This document shows positions 53,016 through 62,253 of a stretch of DNA of 64,000 nucleotides, piece by piece (position 1 is the stretch's first letter; each line of letters starts with the position of its first letter). This DNA is from Granulosicoccus sp965214025 (GTDB lineage: Bacteria; Pseudomonadota; Gammaproteobacteria; Granulosicoccales; Granulosicoccaceae). Both the position numbers and the translations under genes were made by a program. Below the pieces are notes generated by a model. That model ran no database searches and was not told the DNA's origin. It worked only from the letters and a program-made list of their open reading frames with translations. Where the stretch lies: positions 1-64,000 of the forward strand of contig CBDCAW010000012.1 of assembly GCA_965214025.1 (NCBI GenBank), given 5' to 3'.

Positions 53016-54239
53016 TCAGTGAGCCGCCCATTCGACAGAATCGAGATCGACACCGTCCTTGAACATATCCCACAGGGGCGAGAGATCACGCAGCTTGTTG
53101 ACCGCTTCGCGCACCTTCTTCACCGTGAAATCCACTTCCTCTTCCGTGGTGAACCGCCCGATCGTAAATCGGATGGAGCTGTGTGCAAGCTCATCGTTTC
53201 GTCCGATGGCCCGCAGCACGTAGGAAGGCTCCAGACTTGCACTGGTACAGGCCGACCCGCTTGAAACCGCGATGTCCTTGAGCGACATGATGAGGCTTTC
53301 ACCTTCCACGAAATTGAAGCTGATGTTCATGTTGCCCGGCACACGCTGTTCAAGATCTCCGTTGAGGTAGATCTCTTCCATATCGCAGACACCGTTCCAG
53401 AGGCGATCGCGCAACATGCGCATGCGCTCGTTCTCCGTACCCATCTCTTCACGGGCGATGCGAAAGGCTTCGCCCATACCGACGATCTGGTGAGTGGCGA
53501 GCGTGCCCGAACGCATGCCCCGCTCATGCCCGCCACCGTGCATCTGTGCCTCGATACGCACGCGCGGCTTGCGTCGCACATAAAGCGCGCCGATACCCTT
53601 GGGCCCGTAGACCTTGTGAGCACACAGCGACATCAGGTCGACGTTCATGGCATCGACATCGATGACCACCTTGCCAGGGCTCTGTGCCGCATCGACGTGC
53701 AGCAGGATACCGCGCTCGCGCGTGATCTTGCCGATGGCGGCGATATCCTGAATGACGCCGATCTCATTGTTGACGTGCATGATCGACACCACCGTGGTGT
53801 CGTCGCGCAGGGTAGCCTTGAACACGTCCATGTCGAGCAGGCCATTGGGCAGCGGATCGAGATAAGTGACCTCGAAACCTTCACGCTCGAGCTGGCGGCA
53901 GGTATCGAGCACCGCCTTGTGCTCTGTCTTCATGGTGACGATGTGCTTGCCTTTCTTGGCCTTGAAGTGCGCCGCACCCTTGATGGCAAGGTTGTCGGAC
54001 TCCGTGGCTCCCGATGTCCACACGATTTCGCGCGGATCGGCACACAGAGTCTCGGCCACATCGCGGCGCGCCTGCTCCACCAGTTCTTCGGCCTGCCAGC
54101 CGAACGGATGGGAACGTGACGCCGGGTTGCCGAAATGACCCTGATTGGTCAGACATTCGGCCATCTTAGCCGCTACACGCTCGTCGACCGGCGTGGTAGC
54201 GGAGTAATCCATGTAAATCGGAACGTTCAAGGTACCCAC
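53016..54239 (-). CDS. iscS: Cysteine desulfurase IscS
   Basis: PLP enzyme that supplies sulfur for clusters and tRNA thiolation. 407 residues: 'PIYMDYSATTPVDERVA', the PLP Lys in 'LCAHKVYGPKGIGALYV', and the mobile-loop catalytic Cys in 'SSGSACTSASLEPSYVLRAIG'. Normal length. It is preceded at 99 bp by iscR and starts the iscSUA segment. Confidence 0.98.
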   Translation of the reverse strand: MGTLNVPIYMDYSATTPVDERVAAKMAECLTNQGHFGNPASRSHPFGWQAEELVEQARRDVAETLCADPREIVWTSGATESDNLAIKGAAHFKAKKGKHIVTMKTEHKAVLDTCRQLEREGFEVTYLDPLPNGLLDMDVFKATLRDDTTVVSIMHVNNEIGVIQDIAAIGKITRERGILLHVDAAQSPGKVVIDVDAMNVDLMSLCAHKVYGPKGIGALYVRRKPRVRIEAQMHGGGHERGMRSGTLATHQIVGMGEAFRIAREEMGTENERMRMLRDRLWNGVCDMEEIYLNGDLEQRVPGNMNISFNFVEGESLIMSLKDIAVSSGSACTSASLEPSYVLRAIGRNDELAHSSIRFTIGRFTTEEEVDFTVKKVREAVNKLRDLSPLWDMFKDGVDLDSVEWAAH

Positions 54240-54338
54240 TGATTCTAACCTCGATTATCTGTCGGTTCGTGGCAACCCGCACGGCTGCCGATTTCGTCTG
54301 CCGGCAGCACAACGGGCTACCTGCGGGCAATGCCGCCC

Positions 54339-54821
54339 CTACGCGCTGCGAGCCTTTGCAAAGGATCGGTCGTCGCGTTGCATGACGAGCTGATCTTGTC
54401 TGATCGACACGGTCTTTACCCGCTGCCGATCTATCATGTCCTGTAGCGATACGCCACTGAGGAACTCTTCGATCTGTTCGCTCAGCCCTTCCCATAGATC
54501 ATGGGTCAGACAGCGGCCGTTGCTATGGCAATTTTCTCGACCGCCACACTGGGTGGCATCCACCGACTCGTTCACCGCGACGATGATCTGTGACACCGCG
54601 ACCTCATTCAGCCCCCTGGCAACCCGGTAACCGCCACCCGGACCGCGGGTGCTGACTACCAGGCCATGCTTTCGAAGCCGGGAGAAGAGCTGCTCCAGAT
54701 AAGACAGCGAGATTTCCTGCCGAGTGGAAATTTCGGCAAGCGATACCGGCCCACGATCCGCATGCAGGGCCAGATCCAGCATGGCCGTGACGGCATAGCG
54801 ACCTTTCGTCGTGAGTTTCAT
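54339..54821 (-). CDS. iscR: Fe-S-sensing transcription regulator IscR
   Basis: Rrf2-family regulator that represses isc when it holds a [2Fe-2S] cluster. 160 residues with winged-helix start 'MKLTTKGRYAVTAMLDLALH' and cluster ligands Cys92, Cys98, Cys104 and His107 in the same positions as E. coli ('CGGRENC', 'GRCLTH'). An operator matching the type-1 IscR consensus lies 38 bp upstream, so autorepression of iscR-iscX is very likely. Confidence 0.98.
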   Translation of the reverse strand: MKLTTKGRYAVTAMLDLALHADRGPVSLAEISTRQEISLSYLEQLFSRLRKHGLVVSTRGPGGGYRVARGLNEVAVSQIIVAVNESVDATQCGGRENCHSNGRCLTHDLWEGLSEQIEEFLSGVSLQDMIDRQRVKTVSIRQDQLVMQRDDRSFAKARSA

Positions 54822-54858
54822 CGATCATCCGGTATTGCGTGGCATGCCATACTTTCCC

Positions 54859-54883
54859 ATACCCGACCAAATTGGTCAAGTAT
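54859..54883 (-). promoter_or_regulatory. IscR type-1 operator upstream of iscR
   Basis: On the minus strand the 25-bp site reads ATACTTGACC, then AATTT, then GGTCGGGTAT. It fits the known type-1 IscR consensus (ATA-S-YY-GAC ... GTC-RR-S-TAT) at nearly every position. It contains TTGACC, which could serve as the -35 of the iscR promoter, so bound holo-IscR would block polymerase. Confidence 0.85.
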
Positions 54884-54902
54884 TTCAGACTGCGGCATCG
54901 TA

Positions 54903-55643
54903 TCAGGCACTGCCTGCCCTGCGCCGGCTCGTTCCGCACTTCCCGGGCTGCCCGCCGCGAAGTTCATCCACTTCGTGCTGCAAATCGGCAACTTGCTCCT
55001 GCAACCGGGCCAAGGTAGTGAGGATGGGGTCTTCCTCGATATCTCCCCCGACGCCGTAGGCATCGAAATGGCGTGCGCCGACCCGCTCCTGCCCGGTCTT
55101 CACCAGTTTCAGACAGTTCTCGTCCGAATCACGGCACCTCACCACTCGCCCCGGCACGCCTACCACGGTTGCGCCGGCAGGCACCGCTTCGAGCACGACG
55201 GCGTTCGATCCGATACGTGCGTCGTCGCCCACGGTGAAGGGGCCCAGAATCTTCGCACCGGCACCCACCACCACTCGGTTGCCCAACGTGGGATGACGTT
55301 TCTCCCCGGCAAGCGTACGCCCGCCCAGCGTGACTCCCTGGTACAAGGTGACGTCGTCGCCGATCTCGGCCGTGCCCCCGATCACCACACCGGTTCCATG
55401 ATCGACGAAGAAGCGCCTGCCGATGCGTGCAGCCGGATGAATCTCGATGCCGGTCAGCCATCTGCCCACATTGCTCAGAAAACGAGCTGCCCAGTGCAGA
55501 CGGTGATTCCACAACCAGTGTGTGAAGCGGTAGAGCAACAGGGCATGCACGCCGGAATAGCAGGTGAGTACGTCGAACACGCCACGCGCCGCCGGATCGC
55601 GCTCGAAAATGCAGGACACGTCTTCTTTGAGCAGTTGCCACAT
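54903..55643 (-). CDS. cysE: Serine O-acetyltransferase
   Basis: Makes O-acetylserine for cysteine synthesis. 246 residues: 'DPAARGVFDVLTCYSGVHAL', 'GIEIHPAARIGRRFFVDHGTGVVIG' (hexapeptide left-handed beta-helix with the catalytic His-Asp), 'VTLGGRTLAGEKRHPTLGN' and 'VVGVPGRVV'. It is the short bacterial CysE class with a C-terminal coiled-coil ('ARLQEQVADLQHEVDEL') of variable type. It sits between trmJ and iscR as in Pseudomonas, linking cysteine supply to IscS. Confidence 0.96.
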   Translation of the reverse strand: MWQLLKEDVSCIFERDPAARGVFDVLTCYSGVHALLLYRFTHWLWNHRLHWAARFLSNVGRWLTGIEIHPAARIGRRFFVDHGTGVVIGGTAEIGDDVTLYQGVTLGGRTLAGEKRHPTLGNRVVVGAGAKILGPFTVGDDARIGSNAVVLEAVPAGATVVGVPGRVVRCRDSDENCLKLVKTGQERVGARHFDAYGVGGDIEEDPILTTLARLQEQVADLQHEVDELRGGQPGKCGTSRRRAGSA

Positions 55644-55725
55644 GGAAAAGCCTGCTTTCTATTTCAGAGTAAATCGGTCAACTATAATAACCTAAGGGCG
55701 CGGCGCTGACCGAACAAGCCCAAGT

Positions 55726-56622
55726 CTATTCGAACGAGCCTGAACCCGCGGGGTCTCTTGCCGATAGCGCGACCGAATCGTCGTCGTCCGGGTCGGTTTG
55801 GCCGGGTTCGACGCTCTTGCCCGGGCGGCTCATCGTGGCGAGGGAGCCCTGAGTGGCTGCCAGCACTCCGCGCAGGATGTTCAGCTCGTTGACGTTCGGT
55901 CGGTTGCGTTCGAAATAACGCCGCATCCGCCGCATCAACAGTCGCGGTCTGTCCGGGTCGAGAAACCCGGACGCGACCATCACCTGCTCCAGATGAACGA
56001 AAAAGTGCTGCATGGCCTCACTGGTGGCGGGCGTGTTCTGCTCGGCACGTGTGGAGTTCTCCTTCATCGGCGGAAATGCCACCGGCACAGGGGCGGTGCC
56101 GGGTGCCAGAGCCAGGGCAGATTCGTAGGCCACCACCTGTACCGCACTGCCCAGGTTCAAAGAGCTGAAGGCCGGGTTGCAGGGAATGCGTAACAACCGT
56201 GTGCAACTCTCGAGCTCTTCGTTGGTCAGCCCCGAGCGCTCGCGTCCGAACAGAATGGCCGCTTGCAGCCGTGCAGCATCGGCAGGTTGCCCGGCGGCCA
56301 GATCCCGCAGGCTCTCGGCCACCTCCCGACAGGTTTCGACCGGCACCGCGAGCTGACGATCCCGCGCTGTGGTGCCGATCACCACCTGCGTGTGCGCGAC
56401 GGCCTCCGCAAGCGTTTCGAACACGCGCGCGTTCTCCAGCACATCATGGGCTCCCGAGGCTCGGGCAATCGCTTCATCCCCACGATGCGAGCAGGTACCC
56501 ACCAGATGCAGGCGCTCGAAACCCATGTTCTTCATGGCACGCGCGGTAGCGCCGATATTGCCGGCGTGGGTGGTACCGGTGAGCACGAAGGTCAGATCCA
56601 TCATCATCATCCGCTGGATCAT
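55726..56622 (-). CDS. trmJ: tRNA (cytidine/uridine-32-2'-O)-methyltransferase TrmJ
   Basis: SPOUT-class enzyme methylating position 32 of tRNAs. 298 residues with 'GNIGATARAMKNMGFERLHLVG', 'LFGRERSGLTNEELESC' and 'IPCNPAFSSLNLGSAVQVVAYE', the knotted SAM-binding signature, and a helical C-terminal extension. Several starts are possible ('MIQRMMMMDLTF'); the most conserved point is the last Met at 56601. Divergent from suhB, 48 bp apart. Confidence 0.94.
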   Translation of the reverse strand: MIQRMMMMDLTFVLTGTTHAGNIGATARAMKNMGFERLHLVGTCSHRGDEAIARASGAHDVLENARVFETLAEAVAHTQVVIGTTARDRQLAVPVETCREVAESLRDLAAGQPADAARLQAAILFGRERSGLTNEELESCTRLLRIPCNPAFSSLNLGSAVQVVAYESALALAPGTAPVPVAFPPMKENSTRAEQNTPATSEAMQHFFVHLEQVMVASGFLDPDRPRLLMRRMRRYFERNRPNVNELNILRGVLAATQGSLATMSRPGKSVEPGQTDPDDDDSVALSARDPAGSGSFE

Positions 56623-56670
56623 AGCAAAGGCATTACACTACACAGCCTTCTTTCCCGTGAGCCCCCCACC

Positions 56671-57483
56671 ATGCATCCGATGCTCAACATCGGCATCCGC
56701 GCCGCCCGCGAGGCTGGCAAGGTCATCACCCGTAGCATGAACCGGCTCGACACGCTGCAGGTGGACGTCAAGGGACGTAACGATTACGTCAGCGATGTGG
56801 ACCGACAGGCGGAAGCCAAGATCATCGGTGTGCTGCTGAAAGCGTACCCCGACCATGCCATCGTGGCTGAGGAATCCGGATCGCAGGGCGACCCGAGTGC
56901 CGAGTATCGGTGGATCATCGATCCGTTGGACGGCACCACGAACTTTCTGCACGGTTTTCCACATTTCAGCGTGTCGATCGCCCTGGAGCGCCGCCAGCGG
57001 CTGGAACAGGGCATTATCTACGACCCGGTGCGTCAGGAACTCTTCAGTGCCACACGCGGCGAAGGTGCATGGCTGGACAGCAAGCGTTTACGCGTCGGCC
57101 GCTCCGCTACGCTGCCCACTGCCCTGCTGGGCACCGGATTCCCGTATCGCGCCGGCCAGGACCTGGATTTCTATCTGCAAACCCTGCGTCACTTTACCGA
57201 GCAGTCGGGTGGCATACGCCGGGCCGGGTCGGCGGCACTGGATCTGGCCTATGTCGCGGCCGGCCGGCTCGACGGGACCTGGCTGAGCGGCTTGCAAGCC
57301 TGGGATATAGCCGCAGGCGGACTCATCGTGCGCGAAGCGGGTGGCCTGGTGAACGATTTCAGCGGCGGCGACGACTGGCGTGCCAAGGGCGAGATGATCG
57401 CCGCCAGCCCCAAGGTACACCATGAAATGCTGCAGCTGATGAAGCCGTTGATCAAATCGCGAAAGGGTGCAACCCCTCGATGA
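56671..57483 (+). CDS. suhB: Inositol-1-monophosphatase SuhB
   Basis: Mg2+-dependent phosphatase; in E. coli SuhB also joins the rRNA antitermination complex with NusA. 270 residues: 'DVKGRNDYVSDVDRQAE', metal sites 'AEESG', 'IIDPLDGTTNFLHGFPHFSVSI' (DPLDGT) and 'GLQAWDIAAGGLIVREAGG' (WD). ATG 56671 gives the normal length; the open frame extends upstream over trmJ but is not conserved. Confidence 0.97.
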   Translation: MHPMLNIGIRAAREAGKVITRSMNRLDTLQVDVKGRNDYVSDVDRQAEAKIIGVLLKAYPDHAIVAEESGSQGDPSAEYRWIIDPLDGTTNFLHGFPHFSVSIALERRQRLEQGIIYDPVRQELFSATRGEGAWLDSKRLRVGRSATLPTALLGTGFPYRAGQDLDFYLQTLRHFTEQSGGIRRAGSAALDLAYVAAGRLDGTWLSGLQAWDIAAGGLIVREAGGLVNDFSGGDDWRAKGEMIAASPKVHHEMLQLMKPLIKSRKGATPR

Positions 57484-57548
57484 AGCATCTGATCGAAGCG
57501 CGCATTTCCACGTGCCCGTAGGGCGTAGGGTCGGTCGCAGACCCCTCC

Positions 57549-58493
57549 TCAGGGTATGCTTTCGAGATCGGCACCTTCCTTCTCCACCGGCAACAGATCT
57601 TCACGTGATATGCCCAGGCGCAGCGTGAGCAGGCTGGCCACGAAGATCGACGAGTAGGTACCGACAAAGATTCCCACGAGCAATGCCAGCGCAAAACCGT
57701 GGATGACCTGGCCACCGAGCAGAAACAGAGAGAGCAACACCATCAATGTGGTACCCGAGGTGATGATCGTACGGGACAGGGTCTGGTTGATCGCGGTATT
57801 GATCACCTCGGCCGGCGAGCCGCGCCGCATGGTCAGAAAATTTTCGCGAATCCGGTCGAACACGACGATGGTGTCGTTCAACGAGTAGCCTATTACAGCA
57901 AGGATGGCAGCCAGGATGGTCAGGTCGAACTCCACCTGGAATAGCGCAAATACCCCCAGGGTAATGAACACATCGTGCACCAGTGCGGCAACCGAACCGA
58001 CCGAGAACTTCTTCTCGAAGCGGAACCAGATGTAGAGCACGATGGCCGCCAGCGCGATCAATACCGCCAGCCCGCCTTTTTCGCGCAGTTCCTCACCGAC
58101 CTGGGGGCCGACGAATTCGACTCTGCGCATCGTGACGCCTGCATCACCGACGGTGCCGAGTGCCTCCAGGACGGCATCGCTGAGTTTCGCTCCCGACAGC
58201 TCACCGTCGGTGCTCGGTGCCATGCGGATGAGCACGTCGGTACTCGTGCCGAAGCTCTGCACCTGCGCATCAGGCAAGTCTGCCTCTTCCAGAGTCGTTC
58301 GCACCTCGGTGAGGTCGGGCGCTTGCTCGTAGCCTACCTCGATGGTGTAACCGCCGGTGAAATCGACGCCGAAGTTCAGCCCGCGCACCACGATCGCGAC
58401 CAGCGAAATGGCCAACAGCGCGCCGGACAGGATCATGGCCCGACGGCCACCACCCATGAAATCGAACCGGGTTTCGGAAAGCAGATCACGCAT
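57549..58493 (-). CDS. secF: Protein-export membrane protein SecF
   Basis: Partner of SecD in the proton-driven complex that completes protein export. 314 residues with six predicted transmembrane helices, 'RGLNFGVDFTGGYTIEV' at the first periplasmic loop, 'RVEFVGPQVGEEL' and the SecD/F core 'VIGYSLNDTIVVFDRIREN' and 'INQTLSRTIITSGTTL'. Normal length. 77 bp downstream of secD. Confidence 0.97.
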   Translation of the reverse strand: MRDLLSETRFDFMGGGRRAMILSGALLAISLVAIVVRGLNFGVDFTGGYTIEVGYEQAPDLTEVRTTLEEADLPDAQVQSFGTSTDVLIRMAPSTDGELSGAKLSDAVLEALGTVGDAGVTMRRVEFVGPQVGEELREKGGLAVLIALAAIVLYIWFRFEKKFSVGSVAALVHDVFITLGVFALFQVEFDLTILAAILAVIGYSLNDTIVVFDRIRENFLTMRRGSPAEVINTAINQTLSRTIITSGTTLMVLLSLFLLGGQVIHGFALALLVGIFVGTYSSIFVASLLTLRLGISREDLLPVEKEGADLESIP

Positions 58494-58570
58494 GGCGGAT
58501 GGTCCTGAAAGTCAGTGGCCCGACGACGCCGGATGGACGACGTCGGGTGGGCAATATCGGATGAGCGGTG

Positions 58571-60427
58571 TCAGATGGGCAACGTGCTGACGCGACGCCC
58601 GCCATACAGCGCGTTGACCAGCACGCGCGAGCCGAAAATCGCCGTGAACATGGATGTCAGTATGCCAATGCACAACGTGATGGCGAAGCCCTTGATGGGG
58701 CCGGTGCCGAGGCTGAACAACACGACCGCCGCGATCAGCGTGGTGACATTGGCGTCGGCGATGGTCGAGAAAGCCTTGTCGTAGCCGGCATTGATGGCGC
58801 CCTGCACGGCGGTACCATCGCGTAATTCCTCGCGTATCCGTTCGAAGATCAGCACGTTGGCATCTACTGCCATACCCATCGTGAGCACGATACCGGCGAT
58901 GCCCGGCAACGTGAGCGTGGCCTGCAGCCAGGACAGCACGGCGATGATCATGACGATGTTGATCACCAGTGCGGCGCCTGCGATCAAGCCGAACACGCGG
59001 TAGTAGAACGCCATGAAGACAAGCACCACGCTCAGACCGACGACAGCGGACAGGAAGCCCTGGCGAATGTTGGCCTTGCCGAGGCTCGGGCCGATGGTGC
59101 GCTCCTCGACGATCTGCACCGGTGCCTTCAACGCCCCAGCACGCAGCAGCAGCGCCAGGTCGCTAGCTTCGGCCGATTCCAGCCCGGTGGTCTGGAAGCG
59201 ATGGCTCAGCACATCGCGAATGGTCGCGGCGTTGATCACCTCTTCATTGGTGATTCGCTCCTTGACCTCCTTGCCGTCAACGGTGCGGGTATCGATACGA
59301 TTCTCGATGTAGACCACCGCCATCAGGGTACCGATATTGTCCTGGGTGACCTCCTGCATGCGCCGGGCACCGGCATTATCGAGATTGACGAACACCGCTG
59401 GTGTGCCACTCTGCTGATCGATGCCGGCCGAGGCATCCTTTATCTGGTCACCCGTGACGATGATGTCGCGATCGAGCAGGATGGGCGACCCATCCTCGCG
59501 TCGTTCGTACAGGCGTGCCCCGGCAGGTACGCTGCCTCGCTCGGCATCCGACCATTCCGTCGGCCCACCCACGACGAGGCGATATTCCAGCGTGGCCGTC
59601 GCCCCGAGTATTTCCTTCGCACGCGCCGTATCCTGCACGCCCGGCAGCTGAACGACGATTCGCTCGAGCCCCTGCTGGGTGATGACAGGCTCGGAGACTC
59701 CGAGCTCGTTGATGCGGTTACGCAAGGTGGTGATGTTCTGCTGCAGCGAATTGCGCTTCTCGTCGTCTTCGGCCTGCCGGGTCAGATTCGCCTCGATATA
59801 GAAATATCCGTCGGCCTCCCGCGTCGTGAAATCGAGATCGAAACCATTCTCGCCGAAGGCATCGAGCATGCGATCACGGTTGGCCTCTTCACGGAAACGC
59901 GCACTCAGCTTGCCGTCGCGGTGCTGGATGGATGTGCCCCGAATACCGGCGCTGCGCACTTCACGCTTCCAGTCGGAAACGAAGCGCTCCTCCGCCGAAT
60001 TGATCGCGGCGAGCATGTCCACCTCCATCAGGAAATGCACTCCGCCGCGCAGATCGAGACCGAGATACATCGGTTCGCTGATCGAACGCAGCCAGGCCGG
60101 GCTGGATGAGACCAGGTTGAGAGCCACGGTGTACCGGTTGCGATCGAGCTCGTTCAGCAGCAGATCACGCGCACGGATCTGATCATCTTCGCTACCGAAC
60201 ATTGCCAGGAAACGCTCGCCATCCTGACGGTACGTGACATCACTGAAGCCACCTTCCTGCAGCGTGCGCCTGACCATGCCGCTCTCCTCGCCGGTCAGAA
60301 CACCACTATTGCCGGACACCTGCACGGCAGGATCGCTGCCGAACACGTTCGGCAGCGCGAAGAGCACACCGATGACCAGCACGGTAGCCAGCAGCAGCGT
60401 CTTCCACAGGGGATTGGTATTGTTCAT
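58571..60427 (-). CDS. secD: Protein translocase subunit SecD
   Basis: Membrane protein with a large periplasmic domain. 618 residues: first helix near the N-terminus ('LLLATVLVIGVLFALPNVFG'), 'MYLGLDLRGGVHFLMEVDM', 'NRINELGVSEPVITQQG', 'IVVQLPGVQDTARAKEILGATATLEYRLV' (domain P1), and the C-terminal membrane part with 'GMAVDANVLIFERIREELRDG' and 'IADANVTTLIAAVVLF'. Normal length. Forms yajC-secD-secF. Confidence 0.98.
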   Translation of the reverse strand: MNNTNPLWKTLLLATVLVIGVLFALPNVFGSDPAVQVSGNSGVLTGEESGMVRRTLQEGGFSDVTYRQDGERFLAMFGSEDDQIRARDLLLNELDRNRYTVALNLVSSSPAWLRSISEPMYLGLDLRGGVHFLMEVDMLAAINSAEERFVSDWKREVRSAGIRGTSIQHRDGKLSARFREEANRDRMLDAFGENGFDLDFTTREADGYFYIEANLTRQAEDDEKRNSLQQNITTLRNRINELGVSEPVITQQGLERIVVQLPGVQDTARAKEILGATATLEYRLVVGGPTEWSDAERGSVPAGARLYERREDGSPILLDRDIIVTGDQIKDASAGIDQQSGTPAVFVNLDNAGARRMQEVTQDNIGTLMAVVYIENRIDTRTVDGKEVKERITNEEVINAATIRDVLSHRFQTTGLESAEASDLALLLRAGALKAPVQIVEERTIGPSLGKANIRQGFLSAVVGLSVVLVFMAFYYRVFGLIAGAALVINIVMIIAVLSWLQATLTLPGIAGIVLTMGMAVDANVLIFERIREELRDGTAVQGAINAGYDKAFSTIADANVTTLIAAVVLFSLGTGPIKGFAITLCIGILTSMFTAIFGSRVLVNALYGGRRVSTLPI

Positions 60428-60514
60428 CGAATCAGGCGCGCGATTTGGCGTACGTTCTCAATACAGGCGGGAAGCCAGGCGAAACGCGTGCCAGGCACTC
60501 ACTTCGCGATCAGG

Positions 60515-60889
60515 TCAATCCTTCTTCAGCGAAGGCGTCTTGCCGCTGGCGGGTTTCGACGCACCGTCCTTCAACGTGCCGTTCGGCAGCAGGGCGGCGA
60601 TGGCCTGCTTCTGGACATTGACCTCGACGTTGTCGGCGATGCGTACGCCCATGTAGGCCTCGCCCACCTTGGTGATGGTGCCGCCCAGACCGCCGTTGGT
60701 CACGACCTCGTCACCCTTCTTCAGGGCGTCCATCATGGCACGGTGCTCCTTTACCCGCTTCTGCTGAGGTCGGATCATGAGGAAGTACAGCACCACCATC
60801 ATCAGCACGAGTGGCAGGAATGTCAGCAAACCACCCCCGGCGGGGGCGCCACCGGCCTGGGCATGCGCGCTACTGATGAAGAACTCCAT
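60515..60889 (-). CDS. yajC: Preprotein translocase accessory subunit YajC
   Basis: Small single-span protein of the SecDF-YajC complex. 124 residues: 'MEFFISSAHAQAGG', one helix ('LLTFLPLVLMMVVLYFLMIRPQQKR'-type ending in the signature 'RPQQKRVKEH'), then 'LKKGDEVVTNGGLGGTITKV'. ATG 60889 fits the family; the frame continues upstream through a tRNA relic but is not conserved there. The C-terminal 15-20 residues are Lys/Ser-rich. 87 bp before secD. Confidence 0.95.
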   Translation of the reverse strand: MEFFISSAHAQAGGAPAGGGLLTFLPLVLMMVVLYFLMIRPQQKRVKEHRAMMDALKKGDEVVTNGGLGGTITKVGEAYMGVRIADNVEVNVQKQAIAALLPNGTLKDGASKPASGKTPSLKKD

Positions 60890-61005
60890 GAACGTATTCT
60901 CTTGTTGGTGTGAGGACATACTGGCCCTGATGCCTTCTGATCTGACCGATTCGGAGTCGATGGTACGACCGTTCCGGAGCCGATGATCGGCACGGACAGC
61001 CAGAA

Positions 61006-61084
61006 TGGCGCGGTACCGGGGACTCGAACAACCTCTCGGACGAATCGCAGACACTTTCAGGCCTGGTAACCACCGAATTATGCC
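61006..61084 (-). pseudogene. tRNA-Leu-like relic between tgt and yajC
   Basis: The 3' part on the minus strand reads TTCGAGT, then CCCCG, then GTACCGC, then G and CCA, like a T-loop, acceptor strand and CCA end. The 5' part (AGTGGCATAATTCGGT) resembles the D-arm of the tRNA-Leu(TAG) at 48096-48180, and AGTGTCTG equals that gene's variable-region segment. However, no 5' acceptor strand matches, and the T-stem and anticodon stem do not pair, so it is not a working tRNA. Confidence 0.35.
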
Positions 61085-61085
61085 A

Positions 61086-62204
61086 CTAATCGTGTCCTTC
61101 GGCTCTCTCGGCCTGGAAAGCTCCGATGAAGTTATCCAGCGAACCCCGCTCGATAGCGCTGCGCAGGCCTGTCATGAGCTGCTGGTAGTAGTGAAGATTG
61201 TGAATGGTGTTCAGCCGCGAGCCGAGAATTTCCGCACAGCGCGACAGATGATGCAGGTAGGCACGGCTGTAGTGACGACAGGTGTAGCATCCGCAGGCGT
61301 CATCGATCGGCCGTATGTCGGTACGGAAGCGTGCATTGCGCAAGCGCAGATCACCCTGCCGATGGTAGATGTAATCGTTGCGGGCGTTGCGCGTCGGTAA
61401 CACACAATCGAACATGTCGACACCGCGATGCACCGCCGCGACGATATCTTCAGGCTTGCCCACTCCCATGAGATAGCGCGGGGCCACCGCCGGCAGAAAA
61501 CGCACGCTTTCCTCGAGGACACGATTGCGCTCTTCGCCGCTCTCACCGACCGCGAGCCCACCGATGGCATAACCATCGAAGCCAACGTCGACCAGTGCAG
61601 CACTGGATATCTCCCGCAAGGCGGTATGCATGCCGCCTTGCACGATGCCGAACAGTGCGTTGGCATTGCCGAGCTCATCGTGGGCATCCCGGCAGCGCTT
61701 TGCCCAGCGCATCGACAGCTCCATCGATTGGCTGGCCTCGTCGGGCGTGGCGGGATAGGCGGTGCACTCGTCGAAGGCCATGACGATATCGGAGCCGAGA
61801 TCACGCTGGATACGCATCGATTCCTCCGGGCTCAAGAACACCTCGTCACCGTTCACGGGCGAGCGGAACGTCACGCCGGTTTCATCGATCCTACGCAGTT
61901 TCGCCAGGCTGAAGACCTGAAAGCCGCCCGAGTCCGTCAGGATCGGCCCGCTCCAGTGCATGAAGTCGTGCAGGTCGCCATGCGCGCGAATGATGTCGGT
62001 ACCGGGGCGCAGCCACAGGTGAAAGGTGTTGCCGAGAAGGATCTCGGCACCGATTTCCCGCACCTCTTCCGGGCTGAGCGCTTTCACCGTACCGTAGGTC
62101 CCGACCGGCATGAAAGCCGGGGTTTCCACCGTGCCACGCGAGAAACGCAGACGTCCACGGCGTGCGGAGCCATCGCTACTCAGGTGCTCGAAGGTCATGG
62201 TCAT
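61086..62204 (-). CDS. tgt: tRNA-guanine transglycosylase
   Basis: Exchanges guanine-34 for preQ1 in tRNAs with GUN anticodons, en route to queuosine. 372 residues: 'VGTYGTVKALSPEEV', nucleophile region 'DSGGFQVFSLAKLRR', 'GIVQGGMHTALREIS', 'MGVGKPEDIVAAVHRGVDMFDCVLPTRNAR' (second Asp) and zinc ligands 'CGCYTCRHYSRAYLHHL'. ATG 62204 was chosen, two codons before another ATG at 62198; the longer frame to 62270 overlaps queA and is not conserved. Confidence 0.97.
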   Translation of the reverse strand: MTMTFEHLSSDGSARRGRLRFSRGTVETPAFMPVGTYGTVKALSPEEVREIGAEILLGNTFHLWLRPGTDIIRAHGDLHDFMHWSGPILTDSGGFQVFSLAKLRRIDETGVTFRSPVNGDEVFLSPEESMRIQRDLGSDIVMAFDECTAYPATPDEASQSMELSMRWAKRCRDAHDELGNANALFGIVQGGMHTALREISSAALVDVGFDGYAIGGLAVGESGEERNRVLEESVRFLPAVAPRYLMGVGKPEDIVAAVHRGVDMFDCVLPTRNARNDYIYHRQGDLRLRNARFRTDIRPIDDACGCYTCRHYSRAYLHHLSRCAEILGSRLNTIHNLHYYQQLMTGLRSAIERGSLDNFIGAFQAERAEGHD

Positions 62205-62253
62205 CGTGAACGCTCGCCCCTTGCAGGCAATGATCGCGGGTTCGAAGTCACCA

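Noticed and set aside
56263..56670. N-terminal extension of suhB
   Set aside because: The extra residues are antisense to trmJ and unlike any inositol monophosphatase; the ATG at 56671 gives the family length.
57484..57548. Terminator between convergent suhB and secF
   Set aside because: Only a 5-bp GGGTC/GACCC stem with no T-run; too weak to list.
61006..61084. Functional tRNA gene between tgt and yajC
   Set aside because: No 5' acceptor strand complements GTACCGC, and the T-stem and anticodon stem do not close; kept only as a relic.
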